Part shown: positions 1 to 5,848 of the stretch, piece by piece | Layout: each line of letters begins with the position of its first letter | Numbering within the stretch: the first letter of the stretch is position 1 | NCBI GenBank assembly: GCA_964465295.1 | Contig: CAYXKC010000045.1 | Location: forward strand, 1 to 11,941 | Reading direction: 5' to 3' | Source: Methanolacinia sp964465295 | Lineage (GTDB): Archaea; Halobacteriota; Methanomicrobia; Methanomicrobiales; Methanomicrobiaceae | Length of the DNA stretch: 11,941 bases | Translations under genes and position numbers: made by a program | The notes under the pieces: model-generated | Told to the model about the DNA's origin: nothing | Seen by the model: only the letters and a program-made list of their open reading frames with translations | The model's database searches: none

Positions 1-335
1 AGTATATGTATCGCAAGATTCGTGAGTACCGTAAAACAAAGACGCTGCTTTGATATTTCCCATACCTGTTCCTGCAAAATCGGTGAGACGTCGGAAAAGG
101 TAATGGATACCTCGGCTGTATTTTTACCTGAATTCAGATTGATGAGATCAGTGAGTTTTTCCGCCCTGAGACCGCGTGCACTGGAGAGTGCAAGACAAAA
201 AAGAATACTATCGATAATATTGCTTTTACCCGAACCATTTGGTCCGGAAATGACAGTGAACCCTTCATAAAAAGGCATTTTTGTCTTTTTTCCAAAAGAC
301 TTGAAGTTATCTATCTCAAGCTCGGTTATATACAA
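1..335 (-). CDS. smc: Chromosome segregation ATPase SMC, N-terminal part (cut by window edge)
   Basis: SMC proteins are ATPases that compact and segregate chromosomes. The reverse strand, read from 335, encodes about 111 residues starting MYITELEIDNFKSFGKKTK, the typical SMC/RecN-like N-terminus. The Walker A P-loop GPNGSGKS is at residues 31-38, followed by NIIDSILFCL and the SSARGLRAEKLTDLI stretch expected of the SMC head. The coiled coils, hinge and Walker B half lie beyond position 1. I place the start at a TTG (333-335): an in-frame TAG lies three codons upstream, no ATG intervenes, and a GAGGAG Shine-Dalgarno sits 9 nt before it. The last 20 or so visible residues match the family less well than the P-loop region, but no frame restores a better match. 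The coiled-coil gene upstream ends 52 nt away on the same strand, so co-transcription is possible. The family is secure; SMC versus a close SMC-like ATPase cannot be settled from the N-terminus alone. Confidence 0.88.
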   Translation of the reverse strand, partial: MYITELEIDNFKSFGKKTKMPFYEGFTVISGPNGSGKSNIIDSILFCLALSSARGLRAEKLTDLINLNSGKNTAEVSITFSDVSPILQEQVWEISKQRLCFTVLTNLAIHI

Positions 336-344
336 AGACCGCTA

Positions 345-350
345 CTCCTC
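345..350 (-). promoter_or_regulatory. Shine-Dalgarno of smc (decides a TTG start)
   Basis: On the minus strand GAGGAG is followed by 9 nt and then TTG. There is no ATG between this site and the P-loop in the correct frame, so the site supports the TTG start. An AT-rich TATA-like stretch at 366-375 could be a separate smc promoter, but the predicted transcription start would then fall almost on this site, so that is uncertain. Confidence 0.6.
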
Positions 351-387
351 ATTGAGCTGTATTGTTAATATATTCGGATTTTGCCTT

Positions 388-957
388 TTATTTGTTCTTT
401 CTCTTAATTTCGATCGAATCATCGTCATCCGCATATATCAGAGGTTTCCTTTCACGGGGATCGCCTCTCCTTCCAAGGGGCCTGCCATTCCTGTGATCGG
501 CAACGATCATCTCTTCGCCGGACTGTAGTTCAGGCTTCATCGTCCCGTCGGGCTGTATGATTAGTTTCTCCCTCTTGCTACCCTCTGTCTCCGAACCGGA
601 TTCCGACGCCGAAGCTTTCATCTCTGCAGCTGCCGAAGGGGAAACGACGGGAGGATATCTTCTCGACTCTTTTGACTCCCTCGGAACTCTCTTTGGGACC
701 TGCACCGGATTTTCATCAAGAGATTTTGATATCTTCTGCAGGCATGCCTTCACATCGAGCATCTCTTCCATCAGACCTTTTACAAGACTGTCCAGCTCGT
801 TCAACCGCTTTTCAACACCCTTTATCCTCTCTTCACTTACAGGGTTTCGTGTATTGTATTCGTGTATACTATCTCTCAGCATCTGAACTTCCCGCTCCTT
901 CTCCTCGAGAACATGCTCGAGATCCCTTACTTTTGCATCCGTATTCATACCTGACAT
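388..957 (-). CDS. Hypothetical protein with N-terminal coiled coil, upstream of smc
   Basis: I do not recognise this 189-residue protein. Residues about 5-85 are rich in Glu, Lys, Arg and Leu with heptad-like spacing (for example EHVLEEKEREVQMLRDSIHEY and VEKRLNELDSLVKGLMEEM), so they should form a coiled coil with a break near NTRNP. Residues about 85-135 are Pro/Ser/Glu-rich and look disordered. The C-terminus is charged, with a short RNGRPLGRRGDPRERKP basic stretch, an acidic DDDDS and a KRKNK end. There is no signal peptide or membrane segment, so it is probably cytoplasmic. The ATG at 957 is preceded by a weak GGGG-containing site; a second Met at codon 4 is possible but has no better site. 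It lies 52 nt upstream of smc on the same strand, so a role linked to SMC is conceivable by position only. The real-gene call rests on length, composition and promoter. Confidence 0.75.
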   Translation of the reverse strand: MSGMNTDAKVRDLEHVLEEKEREVQMLRDSIHEYNTRNPVSEERIKGVEKRLNELDSLVKGLMEEMLDVKACLQKISKSLDENPVQVPKRVPRESKESRRYPPVVSPSAAAEMKASASESGSETEGSKREKLIIQPDGTMKPELQSGEEMIVADHRNGRPLGRRGDPRERKPLIYADDDDSIEIKRKNK

Positions 958-990
958 CTGGAATTCCCCGGGTTATATGAAAGGTAATCT

Positions 991-1000
991 TATAACTTTA
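991..1000 (-). promoter_or_regulatory. Probable TATA box for the coiled-coil gene
   Basis: Read on the minus strand this is TAAAGTTATA. Its position predicts a transcription start roughly 10-12 nt before the ATG at 957, a short leader holding the CGGGG site. Assignment is by spacing and composition only. Confidence 0.4.
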
Positions 1001-1023
1001 ATAATATTTGGCATAAAAAATGA

Positions 1024-1033
1024 TTTATATTTT
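1024..1033 (+). promoter_or_regulatory. Strong TATA-like element (TTTATATTTT), target unclear
   Basis: This is the best TATA-box match in the 958-1194 intergenic region and follows an A-rich BRE-like run at 1015-1020. It would start plus-strand RNA near 1050-1056. That is about 140 nt before glyA, which has its own closer TATA element, so it may give glyA a long leader, drive the 20-codon ORF at 1081, or make a small RNA. Confidence 0.4.
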
Positions 1034-1080
1034 TATTCCCGCTGCTATAAGCATCCCGGCATAGTACGAACAGGGGCCAG

Positions 1081-1143
1081 ATGCGCATGAGAATTAAAAT
1101 CCTCAAAGTGTATTCAACTGCTCTCAGACATACTACGGCATAA
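1081..1143 (+). CDS. Possible 20-aa small ORF in the glyA upstream region
   Basis: ATG at 1081 opens a 20-codon frame ending in TAA (MRMRIKILKVYSTALRHTTA), basic and without Asp or Glu. An AGGGG at 1072-1076 lies 4 nt before the ATG, and a strong TATA-like element lies about 50 nt upstream. A frame this short is expected by chance, and the first 8 bases (ATGCGCAT) are a perfect palindrome that could instead be a protein-binding site. Treat it as a candidate only. Confidence 0.15.
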   Translation: MRMRIKILKVYSTALRHTTA

Positions 1144-1161
1144 ACGGGTGCATGTAGAAAC

Positions 1162-1169
1162 AATATAAT
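1162..1169 (+). promoter_or_regulatory. TATA box for glyA; start looks leaderless
   Basis: AATATAAT preceded by a purine-rich GTAGAAAC (BRE-like) lies 26-33 nt before the ATG at 1195. Archaeal transcription usually begins about 25 nt downstream of the TATA centre, which here is the start codon itself. There is no Shine-Dalgarno in the 20 nt before the ATG, consistent with a leaderless mRNA. Confidence 0.55.
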
Positions 1170-1194
1170 CTTTTTAAAACCAACACTCTTGCAT

Positions 1195-2466
1195 ATGTCT
1201 TACCTGGCAGATACTGATCCGGAAATATTTGGATTGATAGAGAAAGAAAGACTGCGCCAGACAAACGGCCTTGAGCTCATTGCATCAGAGAACGTAGTGA
1301 GCAGGGCGGTACTGGAGGCTGTAGGCTCAATAATGACAAATAAATATGCCGAAGGCTATCCCGGCAAGAGATACTACGGCGGCTGTGAATTCCACGATAT
1401 GGTAGAGGATCTTGCACGCGACAGGCTGTGCCGCCTTTTTGGTTCGGAACACGCCAATGTCCAGGCAGTATCGGGAAGCCAGGCAAACCAGGCGGTATAT
1501 TTCGCATTCATGCAGCATAAGGACCTGATGATGAGCCAGGACCTCTCACAGGGCGGCCATCTCTCCCACGGATCGCCGGTAAACATTACCGGAAAATGGT
1601 ACAGCGTTTCACATTATGGTGTTGATAAAGAGACCGAAACACTCGATTATGCCCAGATTGCAGATCAGGCAAGAAAAGAGAAGCCGAAGATGATCGTCTG
1701 CGGTGCGAGTGCATACCCGAGGGAGATCGATTTTAAGGCATTCAAAGAGATAGCCGAAGAAGTGGGCGCATACTGTATGGCCGATATCGCGCACATTGCA
1801 GGACTTATTGCAGGAGGCGTTCACCCTACTTCAGTAGGAGTGGTCGACTTCACCACGACAACGACGCACAAGACGCTTCGCGGACCGAGAGGCGGTGCGA
1901 TTATGTGCGATGAGGAATACGCAAAGGATATAGACAGGTCGGTATTCCCGGGAATGCAGGGCGGCCCCCTTATGCATGTAATCGCCGGAAAGGCTGTCTG
2001 CTTCGGAGAGGCTCTTCACCCCTCATTTAAGGAATATGCAAAGCAGATTGTTAAAAATTCAAAGGCGATGGCCGAAGTACTTATCGAAGAAGGACTCGAC
2101 CTTGTATCGGGAGGTACAGACAACCACCTGATACTTCTCGACTTAACGAACCTGAGCACAAACGGCGACCACCTTACAGGACTTGAGGCGGAAACATACC
2201 TCGGCGAGGCCGGAATTACAGTCAATAAAAACACGATCCCCAGAGAAAAGCTCAGCCCCTTCGTGACATCAGGTCTCCGTATAGGCACACCGGCAGTCAC
2301 CTCGCGCGGAATGAAGGAAGAGGAGATGAAGCAGATAGGACACTGGATTGCAAGGGTCCTAAAAGACGTATGCAAAGACAAGAATTCCAGGGCCGAGATC
2401 ACAGAGGTTAAGAAGGAAGTCGAAGCCTTCTCCTCAAAATATACGATATATCCTGAAGTCTCATGA
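1195..2466 (+). CDS. glyA: Serine hydroxymethyltransferase
   Basis: GlyA is a cytoplasmic PLP enzyme that interconverts serine and glycine, moving the C1 unit to a tetrahydropterin (tetrahydrofolate, or tetrahydromethanopterin in many methanogens). The 423-residue product has the usual family length. It shows LELIASENVVS (residues 27-37), NKYAEGYPGKRYYGG (49-63) and SGSQAN (93-98). It also shows MADIAHIAGLIAGG (195-208) and the PLP-binding TTTTHKTLRGPRGG, with Lys226 as the Schiff-base lysine. I use the ATG at 1195; a TTG two codons earlier is in frame but has no supporting site, and the TATA box at 1162 fits initiation at 1195. The stop overlaps the folD start (ATGA), so translation is probably coupled. 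Presence of folD directly behind it suggests tetrahydrofolate as the acceptor, which is an inference. Confidence 0.97.
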   Translation: MSYLADTDPEIFGLIEKERLRQTNGLELIASENVVSRAVLEAVGSIMTNKYAEGYPGKRYYGGCEFHDMVEDLARDRLCRLFGSEHANVQAVSGSQANQAVYFAFMQHKDLMMSQDLSQGGHLSHGSPVNITGKWYSVSHYGVDKETETLDYAQIADQARKEKPKMIVCGASAYPREIDFKAFKEIAEEVGAYCMADIAHIAGLIAGGVHPTSVGVVDFTTTTTHKTLRGPRGGAIMCDEEYAKDIDRSVFPGMQGGPLMHVIAGKAVCFGEALHPSFKEYAKQIVKNSKAMAEVLIEEGLDLVSGGTDNHLILLDLTNLSTNGDHLTGLEAETYLGEAGITVNKNTIPREKLSPFVTSGLRIGTPAVTSRGMKEEEMKQIGHWIARVLKDVCKDKNSRAEITEVKKEVEAFSSKYTIYPEVS

Positions 2467-3305
2467 TACTGAACGGAAAAGAACTGTCTGAAAAAAGGCT
2501 TGAACTGGTGAAATCCGGTATTGAAAGCTCAGGATTAAGGCCGTGCCTTGCAACGGTGATTGTGGGGGACGACCCCGCGTCACAGCTCTACGTGAAGATG
2601 AAGCACAACGCCTGCGGGAAAGTCGGCATCAAATCATCAGGAGTTGAACTTCCGGGAGATTCTTCTACAGGGGATGTTATTCATGCAGTCGAAAAACTCA
2701 ACAGAGACGAATCGGTCCACGGGATCCTCGTCCAGCTCCCCCTTCCTGCCGGAATAGACACGGAAAAGGTCATCGAATCCGTATTGCCGGAAAAGGACGT
2801 TGACGGCTTTCACCCATTAAATAACGGGCGGCTCTTCAGCGGAAGGCCGGATTTCGTCCCGTGTACCCCCGGCGGGATCATGACCCTCCTCAGGGAGCAC
2901 GACATCGATCCTGCAGGAAAGAAGGCGGTCGTAATAGGAAGATCCGTCGATGTGGGAAGACCCATGGCCGCATTGCTGATAAATGCGGATGCGACAGTAA
3001 CGGTCTGCCATTCAAAGACTAAAAATCTTGCAGAAGAGACTTCAAAGGCCGATATACTTGTATGCGCGATAGGCAGGGCCAGATTCGTGGGGCCTGAGAT
3101 GGTTAAGAAAGGAGCGATCGTAATTGATGTAGGCACCAACAGGGACGAGAACGGAAAGCTATGCGGGGATGTCGACTTTGAGAAGGTTGAATCCATTGCC
3201 TCTGCCATAACTCCCGTGCCCGGAGGAGTGGGGCCGATGACGATTGCCACGCTGATGGAAAACACGCTTGAGTCGGCCAGAAGGCATGCAAACCTGCAGA
3301 ATTAA
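2463..3305 (+). CDS. folD: Bifunctional methylenetetrahydrofolate dehydrogenase / methenyltetrahydrofolate cyclohydrolase
   Basis: FolD oxidises 5,10-methylene-THF to methenyl-THF with NAD(P)+ and hydrolyses it to 10-formyl-THF, the C1 donor for purine synthesis. The 280-residue protein is of normal length. Visible motifs are PASQLYVKMK, with the catalytic Tyr43-x3-Lys47 pair, VQLPLP (90-95) and EKDVDGFHPLN (110-120). The Rossmann-fold GRSVDVGRP is at 159-167 (usually GRSxxVGxP), and PVPGGVGPMT at 251-260. It starts within the glyA stop (ATGA overlap) and its 3' end overlaps the next gene by about 20 bp, so the genes form one operon. FolD is not needed for the F420/tetrahydromethanopterin methanogenesis pathway, so its presence argues that this organism uses tetrahydrofolate for biosynthesis, as reported for Methanosarcina barkeri. 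Confidence 0.97.
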   Translation: MILNGKELSEKRLELVKSGIESSGLRPCLATVIVGDDPASQLYVKMKHNACGKVGIKSSGVELPGDSSTGDVIHAVEKLNRDESVHGILVQLPLPAGIDTEKVIESVLPEKDVDGFHPLNNGRLFSGRPDFVPCTPGGIMTLLREHDIDPAGKKAVVIGRSVDVGRPMAALLINADATVTVCHSKTKNLAEETSKADILVCAIGRARFVGPEMVKKGAIVIDVGTNRDENGKLCGDVDFEKVESIASAITPVPGGVGPMTIATLMENTLESARRHANLQN

Positions 3306-4092
3306 GAATATTGAAATCGGCGGGGATAATCCCGTACGCCTTATGGGGGTTGTAAACTGCAGCCCCGAATCTTTTTTTTCAGGATCCTATACCCCCCCCG
3401 GCGACGTTTATGAACAGGCTTTGTGCCTGACAGACCGGGGTGCGGATATTATTGACATCGGCGCAAGAAGCACTGCTCCGCTTTCAGCCCCGATTACCGT
3501 CGCGGAAGAGACAGAACGCATTAAAAAGGCTCTTTTAGCATTTGAAGGAAGCGACATCCCGGTATCGATCGACACGATGCACCCCGGGGTTCTTGAAACC
3601 TGCTTAAGATATGACATCAGCTGCATAAACGACATCCACGGACTTGCAAACGAAGAATTTGCAAAGATAGCCGGAGATTCAGGCCTTCCTGCAATTCTTA
3701 TGGCATCATATATCGAGCCTGGAGACCCTTTGGGTTTTGATGCAACCCTCAATGCACTGAAACTGGTCTTAAGCCGTGCAGACAAGTACGGGATCGAAGA
3801 GATCGTTCTCGATCCTGCAGTAGGTAAATGGACAAAGGAGAGAACCTCCGAACACGACTGGGAGATCTGCAGGCGCTTTGGTGAACTTAAAGAGATAAAA
3901 AGACCTGTTCTTGCTGCCGTCTCGAGAAAAACCTTCATTGGGGATCTGGTAGCAGCACCACCGGAGGGAAGACTTGCAGGAACGCTTGCTGTAACATACA
4001 GGCTGCTTGAATCAGGAGCCTCCATGGTGAGGGCCCATGATGTTACCGAAACCAGAAACCTAATAGATGTGTTCGATAAATTTAATTATTGA
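3286..4092 (+). CDS. Dihydropteroate synthase family protein
   Basis: DHPS joins a pterin methyl-diphosphate to p-aminobenzoate. Archaeal relatives are also proposed to act in methanopterin synthesis, where the acceptor is an aminophenyl-ribitol. The 268-residue TIM-barrel protein has the family landmarks in order: MGVVNCSPESFF (20-31), GADIIDIGARST (52-63), SIDT (94-97), CIND (113-116), LDPAVG (175-180), AVSRKTFIGDL (211-221) and VRAHDV (248-253). Several differ from bacterial FolP, for example GARST instead of the usual GGEST and DPAVG instead of DPGIG. I chose the ATG at 3286, whose product begins just before the family's first strand; a TTG at 3268 would add six residues with no clear support. 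It overlaps folD by 20 bp and ends 1 nt before the next gene. Position after glyA and folD favours a folate role; the alternative is tetrahydromethanopterin synthesis. The ORF is intact through T8 and C8 runs near 3370-3400. Confidence 0.85.
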   Translation: MQTCRIKNIEIGGDNPVRLMGVVNCSPESFFSGSYTPPGDVYEQALCLTDRGADIIDIGARSTAPLSAPITVAEETERIKKALLAFEGSDIPVSIDTMHPGVLETCLRYDISCINDIHGLANEEFAKIAGDSGLPAILMASYIEPGDPLGFDATLNALKLVLSRADKYGIEEIVLDPAVGKWTKERTSEHDWEICRRFGELKEIKRPVLAAVSRKTFIGDLVAAPPEGRLAGTLAVTYRLLESGASMVRAHDVTETRNLIDVFDKFNY

Positions 4093-4093
4093 A

Positions 4094-4891
4094 ATGAGCC
4101 GTTCATTCAGGGTTTTTGGAATAAAAACAGGACTTATCTCTCCCGGGGATGATGTAGCGAAGATCCTTTTGGAAAACTCAGCTCAATGCGAAGGGATCTT
4201 TGACGGAGACATAATCGTCATCGCCGAGAGTGCGCTGGCAACCGCAGAAGGAAGGATAATCAGGCTTGATGAGATCCTGCCGTCACAGCTGGCCCTTGAT
4301 TATGCAGAAAAATACGGCATAGACCCCGCACTCACCCAGGCTGTTATTGATGAGAGCGATGATATAATCGGGGGTATTCCCGGTTTTCTCCTCTGCATGA
4401 AGAACAAAACCCTTCTGCCCAACGCAGGCATAGACGGGTCGAATGCGCCGGACGGATCCGTTGTTGCACTTCCGAAAGATCCGGATGCAAGCGCCAGAGA
4501 AATACAAAAAGAGATAATGGAACTTGCGGGGGCACGGACCGGAGTCATAATCGCAGACTCCAGGACACACGCGATGCGGCTTGGCTGCTCCGGTGTTGCA
4601 ATAGGCTGCTATGGCATTACATCTGTGACAGATGAGCGCGGAAAAGAAGACCTTTTCGGAAGAAAGCTCGAAGTTACGCAGCTTGCCATTGCCGACAATC
4701 TTGCATCTTCGGCTGAACTTGTAATGGGTGAAGCGAACGAATGTACCCCCATAGCGGTCATAAGGGGCCTTGAAATTGAGATTAACGAAGAATCGGGCAT
4801 ACACCCGATTGAGCCTTCAGAGTGCCTATTTATGGGAGTCGCGCTCAACTCCCACCCGTCCCTTGTTGACAGAGAGCCCGAATCCAAGTGA
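4094..4891 (+). CDS. CofE-family gamma-glutamyl ligase (F420-0:L-glutamate ligase family; possibly acts on folate)
   Basis: CofE adds gamma-linked glutamates to F420-0 using GTP. This 265-residue protein is clearly of that family. It has GDDVAKILLEN near residue 20, GDIIVIAESALATAEGRI (about 36-53), LLPNAGIDGSNAPDGSV (about 110-126), KDPDASAREIQKEI, and the C-terminal GKEDLFGRKLEVT and CTPIAVIRG. The signature that I recall in Archaeoglobus CofE as DTNGRxFRxG is here DSRTHAMRLG, and an ISKAEG-like stretch is LATAEG, so it may be a diverged paralogue. It lies 1 nt after the DHPS-like gene, in a glyA-folD operon, which hints at folate glutamylation; CofE-family proteins have been proposed to replace FolC in Chlamydia. 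cofC lies next to it in the opposite direction, which keeps F420 possible. I chose the ATG at 4094; a frame from 4067 would run back into the DHPS gene and lengthen the N-terminus beyond the family. No Shine-Dalgarno is visible, so translation may be coupled. Confidence 0.88.
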   Translation: MSRSFRVFGIKTGLISPGDDVAKILLENSAQCEGIFDGDIIVIAESALATAEGRIIRLDEILPSQLALDYAEKYGIDPALTQAVIDESDDIIGGIPGFLLCMKNKTLLPNAGIDGSNAPDGSVVALPKDPDASAREIQKEIMELAGARTGVIIADSRTHAMRLGCSGVAIGCYGITSVTDERGKEDLFGRKLEVTQLAIADNLASSAELVMGEANECTPIAVIRGLEIEINEESGIHPIEPSECLFMGVALNSHPSLVDREPESK

Positions 4892-5455
4892 CCTGAGGTA
4901 TCTTAGGCTCTCCCCTCCGCCGTGTAGAAGTATCTCAACAAGATCCTCTTTCTCGTCGATGTCTGTGGACATTCGGAAAGAATCGATCACCTCAACACTC
5001 AGGCCGGCATCTCCTGCAATCCTTACATGATCGAGAAAACTCGCCCCGTAGAAATCTACCCTGAATCTCGAAGGCTCCTTTATAAATATTGAATTTGTAC
5101 CCCCGCCGCGCCCCGGAACTATCGCACAGTCGGCTTTACTTGAAATTATTGAAAGGATATTTTCAGGGGTTACAAGCGGAATATCGGACATTATTATAAG
5201 AACAGGTTCACCGGCCCCGGGGAGAAAACTGTTCAGTGCTTCATTTAAACCTAGATCCATAACCACAGTCGATGCACCTTCAACCGAATAATCGCTTGTC
5301 GAAAGAAGGATGTTGCTGCAGCCTGCAAGACGTGTATTTACAGTTACATCCTTAAGCATGGCAAGAGCAAACTTCTCCCGCTCCTCCTGTGAGAGGATGC
5401 ATGAAAGCCTGGTCTTGGGATTCTCGGGCCTGAAGGGGATTACGGCGAGCACCAT
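4826..5455 (-). CDS. cofC: 2-phospho-L-lactate guanylyltransferase
   Basis: CofC activates 2-phospholactate with GTP to the guanylyl-diphospho form used by CofD to build F420-0. The 209-residue product matches family length and N-terminus: AVIPFRPENPKTRLS at residues 4-18 holds the nucleotide-binding loop, then LSQEEREKFALAMLKDV. VLIIMSDIPLVTPENI carries the metal-binding Asp of the nucleotidyltransferase fold, and CAIVPGRGGGTNSIFI is the characteristic GGGTN segment. DFYGASFLDHVRIAGDAG and a late DIDEKEDL complete the fold. Its last 21 codons and stop lie opposite the end of the plus-strand ligase gene (66 bp overlap). It is the most downstream gene of the minus-strand cluster, separated by 73 nt from the ferredoxin-thioredoxin reductase gene, with a possible terminator and promoter in that gap. 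The ATG at 5455 has no Shine-Dalgarno; a short or absent leader is likely. Confidence 0.95.
   Translation of the reverse strand: MVLAVIPFRPENPKTRLSCILSQEEREKFALAMLKDVTVNTRLAGCSNILLSTSDYSVEGASTVVMDLGLNEALNSFLPGAGEPVLIIMSDIPLVTPENILSIISSKADCAIVPGRGGGTNSIFIKEPSRFRVDFYGASFLDHVRIAGDAGLSVEVIDSFRMSTDIDEKEDLVEILLHGGGESLRYLRSLGFGLSVNKGRVGVERDSHK
4892..4907 (+). other. Short stem-loop right after the ligase stop codon
   Basis: CCTGAG-GTAT-CTTAGG forms a 6-bp stem with one G-U pair and a 4-nt loop, starting at the base after the TGA of the CofE-family gene and followed by a pyrimidine-rich CTCTCCCCTCC. It lies inside cofC on the other strand. It could mark the 3' end of the plus-strand mRNA, but there is no U-run and it may be chance. 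Confidence 0.2.
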
Positions 5456-5480
5456 TATAAAAAAAGTTGTCCGTTATCGG

Positions 5481-5490
5481 TAAAAAAGTA
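5481..5490 (-). promoter_or_regulatory. Possible cofC promoter element
   Basis: Read on the minus strand this is TACTTTTTTA, centred about 31 nt before the cofC ATG at 5455, so it could direct a leaderless or nearly leaderless cofC transcript. It is also T-rich enough to act as an archaeal termination signal for the upstream genes; the sequence does not decide between these. Confidence 0.25.
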
Positions 5491-5508
5491 CATGAAGCTG
5501 GTTTCAGC

Positions 5509-5528
5509 CTGCCAGAAAAAACCGGCAG
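5509..5528 (-). terminator. Possible terminator after the ferredoxin-thioredoxin reductase gene
   Basis: On the minus strand the TGA stop is followed at once by CTGCC-GGTTTTTTCT-GGCAG, a 5-bp stem whose loop contains a T6 run, and about 20 nt later by a second T6 run. Archaeal termination depends mainly on T-runs, so some termination here is plausible, leaving cofC with its own promoter. Confidence 0.35.
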
Positions 5529-5828
5529 TCACTTCCTGTAGAACAGGTAGCAGTGACAATTCCCGTCCTCTTCTATCTCTTCTTTGTGAAAGATGCAGGG
5601 ACAGATGATCTCTTTATCCTTTTCAGGATCACCTGACCGAATCCTGCACGGGCAGTACCTCTCCCCGAATTTCAGTTTGTTCCTTGCAAGGCCCTTTATA
5701 ACAGCCTTTCTCTGGCGATCATCATCGTTGAGCCTGAGATCGTTCTCCTCTGCATATGACTCCGCCCAGGCCTCTATCTCTTCTGACAATCTCTCAGCCT
5801 CTTCCTTGGTTACTTCATCTCCGGACAT
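5529..5828 (-). CDS. Ferredoxin-thioredoxin reductase catalytic chain
   Basis: The catalytic chain of ferredoxin-thioredoxin reductase carries a [4Fe-4S] cluster beside a redox disulfide and passes electrons from ferredoxin (or a rubredoxin-like partner) to thioredoxin. The 99-residue product has the diagnostic pattern RYCPCR, then IICPCIFH, then GNCHCYLF, which are the CPC-CPC-CHC cysteines of the family. An acidic N-terminal helix precedes them. I choose the ATG at 5828: AAGGTG lies 6 nt upstream (5835-5840). The longer frame from a GTG at 5855 would overlap purQ and add only a lysine-rich MLKKRKVSK leader. No variable chain is nearby, as is usual for archaeal stand-alone versions. The 20-nt gap after purQ, which contains the ribosome site, suggests transcription with the purine genes. 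Confidence 0.92.
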   Translation of the reverse strand: MSGDEVTKEEAERLSEEIEAWAESYAEENDLRLNDDDRQRKAVIKGLARNKLKFGERYCPCRIRSGDPEKDKEIICPCIFHKEEIEEDGNCHCYLFYRK

Positions 5829-5834
5829 TTTAGA

Positions 5835-5840
5835 CACCTT
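5835..5840 (-). promoter_or_regulatory. Shine-Dalgarno fixing the ferredoxin-thioredoxin reductase start
   Basis: AAGGTG on the minus strand lies 6 nt before the ATG at 5828 and inside the longer GTG-initiated frame, which makes the shorter start preferable. Confidence 0.6.
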
Positions 5841-5848
5841 TCTTTTTT

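Noticed and set aside
1..70. Possible frameshift in smc, because the visible C-terminal residues match poorly
   Set aside because: Neither of the other two frames gives a better SMC-like continuation, and this part of the SMC head is variable.
1040..1160. tRNA or riboswitch in the glyA upstream region
   Set aside because: No cloverleaf, T-loop sequence or known glycine/folate riboswitch core could be made out; only short inverted repeats are present.
2810..3265. 151-codon minus-strand frame opposite folD
   Set aside because: It lies wholly within folD, has no recognisable motif, and typifies antisense shadows of GC-rich third positions.
3369..3399. T8 and C8 runs in the DHPS-like gene as a programmed or error frameshift
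   Set aside because: The reading frame and family motifs continue unchanged on both sides, so no frameshift is needed.
3408..4025. 205-codon open frame on the minus strand opposite the DHPS-like gene
   Set aside because: The plus strand encodes a clear enzyme family with all motifs; the antisense frame is Ser/Ala-rich shadow coding with no recognisable domain and no ribosome site.
4283..4804. 173-codon minus-strand frame opposite the CofE-family gene
   Set aside because: The Cys- and aromatic-rich translation looks like antisense noise; the plus-strand frame carries the family motifs.
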